From positions 3,350,001 through 3,410,000 of the forward strand of contig NC_087074.1 in assembly GCF_026151205.1 (NCBI RefSeq): a stretch of DNA of 60,000 nucleotides, in the 5' to 3' direction. Shown here one piece after another: positions 44,663 through 56,300 of this stretch (within the stretch, counting starts at the first letter, position 1; the number at the start of each line of letters is the position of its first letter). The DNA comes from Bolinopsis microptera (Eukaryota > Ctenophora > Tentaculata > Lobata > Bolinopsidae). The notes beneath the pieces are model-generated. The model ran no database searches. It was not told the DNA's origin and saw only the letters and a list, made by a program, of their open reading frames with translations. Position numbers and translations under genes: made by a program.

Positions 44663-46179
44663 GAGGTGATGTGGATTATATCCACCAGCGTGAGCTTTTT
44701 CTTACAGATATTAGTTTTTACTTTAGTTTCTTCAAGAGATCCGTTTTTAATTTAGTTTCACTTTTACTTTCAACATGTTTCTTATAGGATAGTTCCGCCC
44801 TTGAGGCGAGGAATGATATCGTGTATATCCGATATCCACCAGCGGGCGTTTATCACGAAGCTTCAGTTTGCAACAATCACAGCAAATTAATGTACAGGAT
44901 TTCAGAAAAGTTACGAAAAAATCATGTTGCTTTTGGTTTAAGATGTAAAACAGGCCAAAATGACTGACTATAGAACGAAAAACCGGCTGCTATCAAACAA
45001 TGTTTCAGCTCATTGTTTCAGGTACATATTTTAATGTAAACGATCAAAATATAGGCCCTCTCCCTCTCTCCTTCTCTCCCTCTCTCCCTCTATCCCTCTA
45101 TCCCTCTCTCACTCTCTCCCTATCTTCTTTTCTCCTTCTCCCACTCTCCTTACGTCCCTATCTCCCTCTATCCCTCTCTCTTTATCTCCCTCTCTCCTCC
45201 TCTCCCTCTCTTTCTCTCCTACTCTTCCTCTATACTTCTCTACCTCTCTCCCCTCTCCCTCCCTGGAACCAGAACAAGCACCACCAGTCGCCATAGAGCC
45301 CTCTACTACCAAGTTAGTTGTCATTATCATGTCAGTTACCTGGGTAACCAGGGTTACCCGGGTAACCAGTTACTACAGTTTCTGTAGCAGCTACTGAGTG
45401 GCTGGACACTTAAAAGTAGTAACCCAGAGAGCTCGAGATCACAGTCTGATCATGGACATTTAATATGAAAGTTAAAGATAAAATTCATAACATCAATTTA
45501 AATGGCAGTTTCAAAACAAAAACAGGGCAAAATATCTTTCGGGAACACAATAGAATAACACGTAAAATTTCGGCCTACATTTCAAGATTTATCGACTGAA
45601 CTAGTGAAATGAAAATGGTAAACACAACTGAAATGGTAAACACAGAACAATTATCGATACTATAATAGAGATCACCGGCTTAGACTTTAGTCTGAACGTC
45701 TCCACGAATTTGGTAATCATAGTAACAGTTTGTCAGTGTCACGTGTTAATTATGAGCCAATCATGGCAAACTGCGTGACAACTAATATAGCGTCCGATAG
45801 AGGGTGAGCTCAGAGTTTACAGTTGATACATTCTTTACATCCACTGCATATTGCCGTGGGAATTTAGAAACAGAAACTACACTAATTAGCTCACTGTACG
45901 ATTATTGCAATTGAATTCATCGTTAATGAATTAAACCGGTTTCAACTATAGTTCTGAGAAACTTGTCAGTTGTTGTCTTATGGAATTTCACATGGAGACG
46001 ATACAGAAACTGAAAATATTTTAGAGAACTCCGGGCTATATTGCTAATGGTCAAATTAAATGTCACTTGTTATCGGGCTATATCATGAGCGGGCTGTAGA
46101 GATATCGGGCCCTTTGACAGCGGGCTGGTGAGAGCCCGCTATGCGAAAAAGCGCACGCTGGTGGATATAATAATATATA
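44663..46179. repeat. Repeat-rich stretch with CT tract and inverted ends
   Basis: TGGATTATATCCACCAGCGTGAGC near 44673 and GCGCACGCTGGTGGATATAATA near 46150 are inverted copies bracketing about 1.5 kb. Within it are the CT-rich tract (45058-45260), a GGGTAACC palindrome cluster at about 45350-45372 and a hairpin AGCGGGCT/AGCCCGCT at about 46112-46141. The minus-strand frame reading MTTNLVVEGSMATGGACSG (about 45265-45321) could be a first exon of the zinc-finger gene, but its donor is weak. Confidence 0.5.
45058..45260. repeat. (CTCTCC)n-type pyrimidine tract
   Basis: About 200 bp of imperfect CTCTCCCT units. The long Leu/Pro/Ser frame on plus and Arg/Glu/Gly frame on minus are translations of the simple repeat. 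Confidence 0.95.
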
Positions 46180-47076
46180 CCTTATCGGACCTTATTTGGA
46201 CGGACATTACATGAACGGACATAATTGTGAACGGACATTAATATGAACGCTCGAAGGCATTCAAAACCATCAAAAATCCGAATTTTTTTCAATTTTTTGA
46301 CGTTTTTTTAATTTCAGCAAATGATTTTTTAATCCATTTTTATACAGTAAGTAAGAAAATCAGTCATTAAGCAGTAAAAATGTTAAAATATGTGTACATG
46401 ATCAGTGTCTAATATCACATATCATCTTCATTAAATGGGTTTTCGTGCATGAAATAGTCCATGCTTAAACAAGCATCAGTGATTTCTAGCTTTGTGGAAA
46501 CCTTTTTTTTTATCAAACTACCCCGGTCCTGCATTTCATTGTTAACTTTTACAAGCCATTCGGCGTGAAGTGGTTTTATCTTAGACAACTTTAGGTTAAC
46601 CTTAACATCACGTGGAGCTTTCCTAGAACTGTTTCATTACCTCCCCTCAGTAATATGAACTATAACAACGTCGGACAATGTCCTTGGCAACACGATTTAC
46701 CGTAATATCTAGAGGCTGGAACAAGTTTGTCATGTTGGCGGGGACTAGCTCATGAACTATGTTGTTGAGTGCCATAATTTCGTTGACTTTTTTCCGCCAA
46801 GTGACCCTTGAAAACATCATATAATACTAGTAGAGTTTTCTGTGCCTCCGGCAGACCAAGGAGAACCTTTCCGTCGTTAACTTACGGCACAATAAAGTTC
46901 TCAAAGTTGTTATATTCTGGACAAAAAGTTCGAAATGGAAAAATTTTTGGAAAAATTTCAACGGACTTTAACTTGGACGGACATTAATTGAACGGACTTT
47001 ATTTGAACGGACATTAAGATGAACGCTAGGGCCTCCAGCGTTCAAGTAATGTCCGTCCAAATAAGGTCCGATAAGG
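46180..47076 (-). mobile_element. pogo-like DNA transposon, decayed
   Basis: 897 bp with inverted ends CCTTATCGGACCTTATTTGG (about 37 bp each) and TA at 46178-46179 and 47077-47078. Subterminal GAACGGACATTA-type words recur six or more times near both ends and may be transposase sites. The inside holds remnants of a pogo/Tigger-type transposase on the minus strand. Confidence 0.75.
46640..46900 (-). pseudogene. pogo/Tigger-type DDE transposase remnant
   Basis: Two frames on the minus strand give LGLPEAQKTLLVLYDVFKGH and then NNIVHELVPANMTNLFQPLD followed by ITVNRVAKDI. The pattern D-VFKG, then NNI-VP-NMT-QPLD-TVN, is the second half of the DDE_1 core of pogo-type transposases. A frameshift and stops separate the blocks; most of the protein is missing. 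Confidence 0.65.
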
Positions 47077-47078
47077 TA

Positions 47079-47259
47079 GACTCGAAGGAGTCTATAGATT
47101 ATCGCTCGGGCTAGCAGGGATTGCCTTAGATTAGAACTAAGACAAATAAGGCTATAAAATCAACGCTTGTCAATCGGTATCCTTGCGATTAGTGATCGAG
47201 AGCGACAACAGGAAGTGAGTCTAATCTCAGATATTATATTCTCACAACCACGCTACTAT
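47079..47259. other. Left flank of the 35-bp minisatellite
   Basis: Begins AGACTCGAAGGAGTCTATAG with GCTCGGGCTAGCAGG, which returns inverted at about 48962-49013. No gene. Confidence 0.6.
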
Positions 47260-47985
47260 ACGTGACGATGCTGCACCACGTGACGATGCTGCACCACGTG
47301 ACAGGCTACTATACGTGACGATGCTGCACCACGTGACAGGCTACTATACGTGACGATGCTGCACCACGTGACACGCTACTATACGTGACGATGCTGCACC
47401 ACGTGACAGGCTACTATACGTGACGATGCTGCACCACGTGACACGCTACTATACGTGACGATGCTGCACCACGTGACACGCTACTATACGTGACGATGCT
47501 GCACCACGTGACAGGCTACTATACGTGACGATGCTGCACCACGTGACAGGCTACTATACGTGACGATGCTGCACCACGTGACAGGCTACCATACGTGACG
47601 ATGCTGCACCACGCGACAGGCTACTATACGTGACGATGCTGCACCACGTGACACGCTACTATACTTGACGATGCTGCACCACGTGACAGGCTACTATACG
47701 TGACGATGCTGCACCACGTGACACGCTACTATACGTGACGATGCTGCACCACGTGACAGGCTACTATACGTGACGATGCTGCACCACGTGACAGGCTACT
47801 ATACGTGACGATGCTGCACCACGTGACACGCTACTGTACGTGACGATGCTGCACCACGTGACAGGCTACTATACGTGACGATGCTGCACCACGTGACAGG
47901 CTACTATACGTGACGATGCTGCACCACGTGACACGCTACTATACGTGACGATGCTGCACCACGTGACACGCTACTATACGTGACA
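47260..47985. repeat. 35-bp minisatellite, about 20 units, CACGTG in each
   Basis: Unit CTACTATACGTGACGATGCT plus GCACCACGTGACAGG, 35 bp, nearly uniform; the main variation is ACAGG against ACACG before CTACTAT. Each unit has two ACGTGAC words and one CACGTG E-box. Confidence 0.95.
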
Positions 47986-49059
47986 GGCTCGAGACTCTGT
48001 AGTCGCGGGGACCAATCAGAGGCCGCTGAATGTTACTGTAAGTCAGGTGCGCAAAGAGCGGACCAATAATGAAAGTATTATAGCTGACAGCCAACCTACT
48101 ATACAGTATACAACCTACTACACTCAAATTGATTATCTCTCAAATACAGATCCTTAAACTTTTAACATTTACCTAGGGCAATTTCAATATTCTACATTTT
48201 TCGTCCCCTAAAAGTAATAGTAGAACAGGAGGGAGAATTTGTTCAATACTTGAATATACTAAGAGATATCTCCAAATATCATTCTACAACTACAACATCT
48301 CCATCCAAAAGTTTTTTCTTTTTCTTTTAAACTTTTCGGACTTTTATTTTTTTACATTTTTCATTTTTCACTGTTTTTTGATAGGAGCGATCTGTCGCTT
48401 CTATCCCTTAAATATAACTCCAAATATCATTCTACAACATCTCCACTCAATAGGTTTTCTGAATATTTTGACCAATCTAATTCTTTAAAAACATTGTAAA
48501 TGCTCGGTTAATTGCATTTGCTCCTACCCACCAAAAGTTAAAACTTAAAATACAAAACTCCAGGATTTTACCAAGACTCAAATATGTAAATGGTAATACA
48601 CCCTAACCATGCGCATTTATCTAAATCTTAAAATTTAAAATCGGCTACTACAAGCTAATTAGATTCCCAAAACCTTCTCAAATTAAAATTTGCAGTCTGG
48701 TTACTGTTATAACCAGTGTCTGGTAACAGTGATTGTGAAATGTGAATTTGCTAGATAATTAATTTCGGGATTATAAGATAGTTGAACTATTATTTTCGAA
48801 TTGCTGTGAGACGAACATTTTTGTTTTGATCAAATATTTTCGGGACCTGTGGTTCTGGGTTAGAGACTTCCCGTTTGCGTTTTTGATAACTTATCCCAAG
48901 GATATCGATTCACAAGTGTTCGAGCTTACAGCCTAATTTGTCATGTCTTAGATCAATCGGCCTGCTGGCTTGCTAGCCCGAGCGACCATCTATAGACTCC
49001 TTCGAGCGAGTCTGTATAACTAGAGTTGAATACGGTTTTGCACAGAAAGGTTCATCTTT
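47986..49059. other. AT-rich non-coding stretch with small repeats
   Basis: A hairpin GATAGGAGCGA-TCTG-TCGCTTCTATC is at 48380-48405, and CTCCAAATATCATTCTACAAC is present twice (about 48270, 48419). An inverted counterpart of 47079-47120 ends near 49013. No gene seen. Confidence 0.5.
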
Positions 49060-49500
49060 CTTATAACTTTTTGTATTTCTTATTTATTTATTTCCATTTG
49101 ATAATTTCTTCTCCGTCACTAAACTTGTTTCAGTTATAAAACTAGGTACACCCGCCGTTCGTGTTACGTGACCACATCTCAAATAATAATGCTACAATGC
49201 AAGATACAAGGGCAGGTCTCTCCCGAACGTTGGGATGGCCTGAGGTGCTTATCTCCTTTTCAGTAACCCTAAGCCACTCTGTGCCGAGGCAATATACTAG
49301 CTGTAGGGGGGTTAGTCCTACGAGCCAGAGAGTGTGTATCACCAGCCGAAGCTGTACCAAATCACAGCTTGGTAACTGACCGACTATCATCCGACCGGAT
49401 TTGAACCCGGGTCTTCTGCTTGGGAGGCGATCGTGTTACCACTACCCGACCGATACTAAACCCTTGAAACTCGGTTTTCTATGATGACTAGATATCTCAA
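49060..49500 (-). repeat. SINE-like repeat with tRNA-like head
   Basis: On the minus strand, a tRNA-like segment is followed by a ~300-bp body and an A/T-rich end (GTGACGGAGAAGAAATTATC, AATAAATAAATAAG). The ends are shared with 44325-44500, showing mobility or duplication of the unit. Confidence 0.55.
49385..49456 (-). other. tRNA-like sequence (Gly-like, degenerate)
   Basis: Minus strand: an A-box-like GGGTAGTGGTAACACG, then CGCCTCCCAAGC, which resembles the anticodon arm of tRNA-Gly(CCC), and a perfect B-box GGTTCAAATCC in a CCGG/CCGG T-stem. Anticodon and acceptor stems contain mismatches, so it is a pseudo-tRNA or the Pol III promoter of a SINE, not a working tRNA. Confidence 0.6.
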
Positions 49501-49730
49501 TTGTTTCGTTACTTTTTCGACATTGAGACATGTTCGGTTTGAAGTGTTTCGGCACAGCGCACATTACAGTTACTGATTATTAAATATTAATATTTTATGA
49601 ATTCACGCTATGCTTGAATTAGAGTCTCAAAATTTCGTTTTTGTGGTACCAACCGTGTAAATACCGGTATATCTCCAGTCTAATCTACATCGTAGAACTG
49701 CTACTGTAAAGGTTATGCAATACTATAATA

Positions 49731-50034
49731 TAATAGCAGGAACCCGTCTAACCCTATAGTGCTGTCAAGACTCAAGAGTCTAAAATAAGTATTATCTATT
49801 TAATTTCCGTTTTTTTTTGGCACTAAAATTCTTATTCTTTGGCCAATTTTTTATTTTTTCATGCTGATTTGAAGGCCATTAAAGCATTTGAACCAGTCAA
49901 CAAAGTTTAAGTTGTATATCATTTACAGTTTTTGCGGAAAGTCGTGTTAAAGTTGATGCCGTGGACCCGTGGTGTCAGTAAAATGGTTCGGATATATATC
50001 GTCTCGCTTTATATATAGTAAGATAGCAGTTCTT
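49731..50034 (+). repeat. Dispersed AT-rich repeat A, copy with both ends
   Basis: From TAGCAGGAACCCGTCTAACC to CTTTATATATAGTAAGAT. It contains all shared blocks and shows the unbroken GGATATATATCGTCTCG site into which the Penelope-like element inserted in the reversed copy. Confidence 0.7.
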
Positions 50035-52277
50035 ACGCGAACAATTTTATCGGCATTTTATCGAAAAATTAAGAATTCACCAAGGAGTCGTTTATAAATG
50101 GTATTAAATTTGGAACGGAGCTCAAACGACATTGCACTAATCAAATCGACCCACAATCGGACCGTTCAGATTAACCGTACGTGTTGGTCGATAACAAAGG
50201 TAACAATCAACTGATTACATTTCCTCGCTTTTCAAGCTTATTCCCAGTGCAGTTTCCACTACGGTCGACGCAGAATCAAATCGCCTCCGAACCTAGCACC
50301 AACTATAGTTGTACGTAATTGAAAATGGTAGAAAGTGGAGACTTATTACTTTATAAAGATTTATAGGGTTTATATAATTATAATATATAAGCCTATATAA
50401 TAAGGGCTTAGATTTTTCCCGAACACATTCTTGTTTGACGTACTTTGTCGTCACATACCCACTCGATGTCGTCTAGACCAGCTCTCCATTAAAGTTGCCA
50501 AACCTCACGCCATCACCACGACGGTAGAGAAAACAATGCTCTCCTGGTATTGTTTAAATTATAGCCATTCAAACTCGGTCGATTAGGAATGGTCTTGAAA
50601 CTTAAAAGGTAATCTAAATATTATGTAGTGGCCTTGACCGTTTCGCAACCCTCACGATTTTAATTTTATGATACGATAATTCTGATCTGATTCGTTAAAT
50701 TCATAATTTAAATTTTTTAAATTCTGTCAATGATTCAATTAGGAAATTAATTAGTTCACATCTGCTAAACGTCAAACCACCCTCTACCTAGAGATTAAAC
50801 TGTTAGCGGTTTAATGGGATTAAAAAGTAATATCGATCTTAGTAATTATAATCTAAGATAGATATCAGAGGCAGTGGATACACTGGAACCACTTTGAATA
50901 GTAAACTGTACAGAAGTTTTGCGATAATGTCTTTTTTATTGTAATTTCACGACGTAACCATCCAGCAGTTTATTATTATATAATGGTAAATACCGTATAA
51001 GCTAACCAATACGCCAAAACATTATGTATAGACGTCGGGTTTGATCCGGAGAAAAAGGTTGTTATAATGTGGTAAAGTGGAAACAAACTTGTGAGCTACC
51101 AGATTGCCAACAAATCAAAATCAGGTAAAGTTACTAGTTACGACAACTTATATTAATGAGGTTTTTGATGATTTTTACACCTGATTTAAATTTCATCTTG
51201 CAATTTGCAAGATGAAGTCACAAAATTTATTAATAGAAAGTAATAGGTGAACGCTGCGGTGTATTAAATATCTTTAAGTTTAAAAACTCAGACATGTCGG
51301 TAACAGCACCATTAAAAACCCGGATGTTTTACTCATGGTTTGATATATCTCATTATCTCCCGATCGTTCGTTATTTAATTTGTATTTACCACCCTATTAA
51401 ATGCAGATTTTCAATGCTGTAAAATGTCCGTTTTCTGTTTTTAAAGCTTATTTGACACTTTTTGATCCTTGTATTGCTTTGATCTGAAAGGGCTATTGAA
51501 TGTTTTATCATGCAACTGTTCAGTTTTTATTGCTTATTATATACGCAACTGTAAAGTGTAAATTAGTAAATGTCATGAAATCTAATCGCTTAATCGCAAG
51601 GGTTCAATGATCATGGGAGGGTGTTCTTAATAACAGTTGAATACAGTCATTCTACCGTATCCATGGTTACCATGATATCGCTTTGAGTAATAAGAAAATT
51701 AAAAACACCCGATCACAGTATACTGGGCTATCGATCAACCTCGAATCTAATTCTAATATGTTAATATGATGCACGTTATATATAATCTCAATGTTTGTAT
51801 AAGTTGACCAGTATACTGCATGAAAGACTTTGTAAGGAAAAGCTCCCACAAACTTAGATTAGACCCTAAGTTTGCCTCAATTCTCTAGCACTAATGCACT
51901 TTAGCGGTGAGCCACGCACCCTTGAATTGCAGTCGGCACCGTAGCCACATGTACACTTTAGACTTTAGAGCCCTTTGTTAATCCAACACAGGACCAAACT
52001 TTCGTCATTCTTGTCATACAATCAAATTTTCTTTTTGTATAGTATCTAGTCGACGCCCAGCTAGCTGCCTTTCATTTTATCACATGACCGAACAGTCTAG
52101 AACTACTCCATTATCTGTTCTCGATCTCTTGTTGTTCAATCTCTGTCAGCTTTCAATCCTCTCCCAAAGTATAGTGCTGTGTTAGGATCTTGTGGTTGCT
52201 GAAATATTACATTGTGATTGCGATCTGCAGTAGATTTATCTAGCTGATATAGGCGGTGACGAACTGTGTTGGTCGGA
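50035..52277. other. AT-rich non-coding stretch
   Basis: No repeat family or gene recognised. A hairpin TTCATCTTGCAA-T-TTGCAAGATGAA lies at about 51193-51217. Small ORFs such as 51667-51849 look random. Confidence 0.5.
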
Positions 52278-52340
52278 ATGCTGGAGCAGATAAGGCAACA
52301 GCACCCTCCTCAACTGACTTACTCTGATGAGGAGCAAATG
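52278..52340 (+). other. Candidate first coding exon of a plus-strand gene
   Basis: ATG followed by LEQIRQQHPPQLTYSDEEQM and then GTACGGG, a possible donor in phase 0. The polar, Gln/Glu-rich peptide and the lack of a long frame beyond the GT look exon-like. Continuation is not found; a fresh LTR element starts 600 bp downstream. Confidence 0.3.
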
Positions 52341-52936
52341 GTACGGGTTATCTGCAAGTCATGACCTCACACCTGGCCCCAGTTCCGGATGTATGATATC
52401 GGGCTGGCCTTTGTTCGATCCAGATTCTTGTTCGTTACCTATATTTGATATTATGATCTACTGAGATTTGTTAGGTATTGTTATATCGTATTATCAACAG
52501 AGAGTTGTGCGATATAAAAGTATAAAGTATCCATGTAGTGCATAACGCAGGCTCGTTTAGTCCACTATAATATGATCATATTTTACCGGTAGTATCGACA
52601 GCTTTGTTCCTTTATTTGAGCAACTCAGGTAAGAGAGAGAGAGAAGTCCTTTCGGCTGTCAGTTCCAATAGTTTAATTTCTCGAACAGAATTACCATATT
52701 ATACGTTTCAGTAATAGGAACAACTTTTCTAGTTTTACCATCCATTTTTTGTAAAAATATTCATAGAATGGCGAACTTTTTTCCCCTAGTCTCGCTATTT
52801 GACCTCGCATCCCACAAAATATACTTGCTGAAACTTTCCATTCACATGGAGTTGAACAACAGAGCTAAAAACAGATCGAATTAAACTCTTTAATATAGAG
52901 ATATTTTTTGAGATACGCAAAAGATTGGAGGGAATC
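52341..52936. other. Non-coding stretch before the LTR element
   Basis: AT-rich with a short (GA)n run near 52632-52643. No gene recognised; would be intron if the candidate exon is real. Confidence 0.4.
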
Positions 52937-52940
52937 CAAT

Positions 52941-53370
52941 TGTTAACAGGGTTCTTCTCTTGTATTTTTGGGAACAACGGAAAACAACAGTTTAGGAGAA
53001 GTGGTTTAAAATAAAACTAAAAACTAACTTTTACGTCACGAAACATCTTTATTTATATTACCTGCCGTGCCGATCTTAATAACTATTCTGACGTCACACT
53101 AATGTTTAGTGCTCGAGCTGACCGAGGTTAAATGAGGCCTAGTCCACCTGCTATGGTCATGTGACCTAGGTCACATGACTTACAACCAATGGACGGCTAC
53201 CTCGCCTAGTTGTCAACCAATGGTAAAATTCCAGTATATTTTGCACAGCGTTCACTTAAATGCATGGTTGAATGAACTGACCCTAATGGTCCTAGAAAGG
53301 TCACGATCAAGACACCTGTGTCCTGTTCAATATCATCTTAATCATAATCATGCAATCCTATTACCTAACA
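52941..53370 (-). repeat. LTR (3' LTR of the minus-strand element)
   Basis: 430 bp, TGTTAACAGG to TTACCTAACA. Includes a palindromic CRE TGACGTCA at 53089-53096, a second ACGTCA at about 53034, and a perfect 24-bp palindrome at 53156-53179 centred on CCTAGG. Confidence 0.9.
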
Positions 53371-56300
53371 TACCTCCCTTTTTTAAGATAATTTTATTTA
53401 TGTTTTGGATGTTTCGTGCTTAAAGAATAAAATTATCAAATGAATCTTTACAACATGTATTTTACAATGCAACAAAAATTTAGTCTTAATACAACATTTT
53501 TCATTAATGAAAACATATCTCTAGAGCTTTTACTTAAAGATAATTTTTAAATTCAAATTTCTAGTAAACATAAATGATTGGCTGTACTTCCTTTTCGAAC
53601 TTTTCTTTCTTTTATTATTGACAATCTGGAAATTGGTAAATGTGTACAGTCAACCATTTTAAAAATATATCAACTATTAATATATCAACATTAATATATC
53701 AACAATAATAAAACTCATCTAAAATTCTACTCTCAGTCTCTTTTTGTCCATGAATTGTCCATCATTCTCCTCCCTCCTCAAAACATTAACAATCATTTAA
53801 ATCAAAGAACTAATTCTGAGAGTAAGTTAACATAATATCAGTCTAGCTAACATTTTTTATTATTTTTGTATATAAAATCTTTTTTCTAATTTTCTTAGTT
53901 TTCTTTTGATCATAACTGCATTCACGATTAAAGCTATTTAGCGTTAAACGAAATTTGCTATTAGAATTTCACATATTTCAACAATAAAATTAAATCTAAA
54001 ATTAATCTTGATTTTGAAATTTTTCTTTTAGGTACAGCTACCACTAAACGGGTAATCTGACCAATAATATATCTACTAAAATGATTAATTCGCTGTCTGA
54101 ATTGGTAGATGTGTCTGCTATGGTTTTGTTAGGGTCTTCTAGTCTGCGCCGTATCAAGTTTTGTGCGTTTCTGATTTAAGCGGAAAATTTACGTTCGGCA
54201 TTGTAGGTTCAATTTCAAGTTCAACTGTGTACTCCGTATTTTCTGGATTTGATACAAAACCGTATCGAAATTCGATTGTCTAAAATTTTTACCACGGAAA
54301 ATAACTACTCCGTGTCTCAGTTTCAACGAACATGGTATGGATTAAAACACCTGTCTGTAGCACAACCGTTTTGTCTGCACGCTCAATTGGTAAAATTTTA
54401 CAATCTGACATTATCTCACTATCTAGGCAGGCTGCTTTAGCTATTTTCATCGGCAGCTTTTGCCGATGCCATATTTTGATAACAATATATAAGTTCTCCT
54501 GTGCCACCTTCTAATCATACTTTAAACGTTGCATCTAGTTTAACCACGCAAGACAATCGACAAAGTCAAACATGCTCACACTGTTTCGAGTCAACTAATT
54601 TTCAAATTCGAGTTCCACTGACAACTCAGAATTTTTTTAAAAACATCAAACGAACTCTGATATCGATCAGACATTTTCAAATGCCTGTTGCCGACGACAG
54701 TCGGGGGCAAGTCAGAGGCTTAACGACAGAGGTCTGAGGCCTCCGAACCTGTCAGAAGTGCTTATTATAAAATTATAATACAGTCATCATTTATATCGTA
54801 TTCTTTGTATTATAAAGGGTCTTAATAAGAGATTTTTACTGCCTAGGCGTCAAACCTTGGCATTCGGTAGTTTTCCTCTGGCCCGGGATCAGCTGACCCT
54901 AGGGACCAGAGGGTAAAGGTGTAGAGACTATGTGTATCTACAAATCTTTCAAGGTTGTATTACCAAGAGTTGTATTTATAAGAGACAGGGCTTGTTGTGC
55001 AAGGGAAGAAAAGCGGGAGAAACCATTGCAAATTATACAATTAAATATTATAAACCTAGCAAAAAGAATTTCCAATAATCTTACTCTATTACCAATGTTT
55101 ATTACATTCTACAATACGATACACGATAATTATATGCCGTATTAAACAAGAAACAGGGCTTGCAGGGCAAGAGATGGGACACACAAGAGCTGGCAACAGA
55201 GTGTATAATACAGTAACTCAGCAAACACCTATAATTACTAATACCGAAATCTGAACCACAATTTACCACAATTAATACAATATACAAAATACTAAACACA
55301 ATGTTTATTCAAGAATCAGGGCTTGCAGAGCAAGGGAAGAAAAATAAGAGAAACAACTGCAACAATTGTATATCACAAAGTCTTTATTATTATTATTATT
55401 TATAATTTAATTATCCTTATTAAGGTAAGTTGTACTAGTATTGCCCCCCGGGCAGAAATAGAAGAGAAAAGCATGTTCTCTCGTTACCGTTTCGAAAAGA
55501 TGAGTCGTGTGTTTTCCTGGACGAACACAACCAAAAGAAACTGCCAAGAATGGACAGAAGAAGAAATGTCAGCGAGGGACAAAGATGTCTTCAATAACTA
55601 CCAATTTTGGGGATATTCTTGTCATCAATAAAGCGGATATGTGTTCAGAGACGAGCACAATAGATACCACAGAGCAGATATGTATAGAGCGGTAGTGGAG
55701 AAAGAGCCCACAATAAACGCAGATATGTGTATAGACTGAGTTAAAACTCAACATACAAGATTGATTACGTATTGTTTGATAATAAAGCATCTCATGAGAT
55801 TAATAAAGTAATTCAAGACATTCGTAGAAGTGTCCGCTCAGAGTGGGACTTGGAGCCACCAACGGGCTTCTGCAAGTTCTTATTAAGAACTTTTTAAATT
55901 GTAAGTTTATTACTATCTTTATATATTTATTTTAATTTTAAAGCTTACGATTTATTATAATTAAATTATTATAATTACGAATTATTATAATTAAAATCCT
56001 GAAAAGCTTAATGGTAATTATACCGATTACATAATAATGTCTTCTTTGTAATTGTACGTTCAGTATTAACGACTAACGTGTCGTAAAGTAGAGCATGCAC
56101 TACTGTATAAATCCTTACTACTCAGAAGCCTTGGCCTTGGCCTACGAGTGCAATTCCAGATTTAACGGCTCTGCTCTAACTTGCTGTTAATACCTACCGA
56201 TAAGTTTCACATTTCCAAAAATATATTCTTAGTTAAAGGTTAACAAAATATTCTGAATGATACTAGAGGAAAAAATTGGTTATATCTTGCTCTTAAACTT

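Noticed and set aside
45000-45330. Leu/Pro/Ser-rich plus-strand and Arg/Glu-rich minus-strand proteins
   Set aside because: Translations of the CT-rich simple repeat.
45265-45330. First exon of the zinc-finger gene (MTTNLVVEGSMATGG frame)
   Set aside because: Phase would fit, but the available GT sites are poor donors and the frame runs into the simple repeat; not enough to annotate.
47260-47985. CRISPR-like array
   Set aside because: Units are contiguous 35-bp repeats without unique spacers; a minisatellite in a eukaryotic genome.
49385-49456. Functional tRNA-Gly gene
   Set aside because: B-box is perfect but anticodon and acceptor stems are mismatched.
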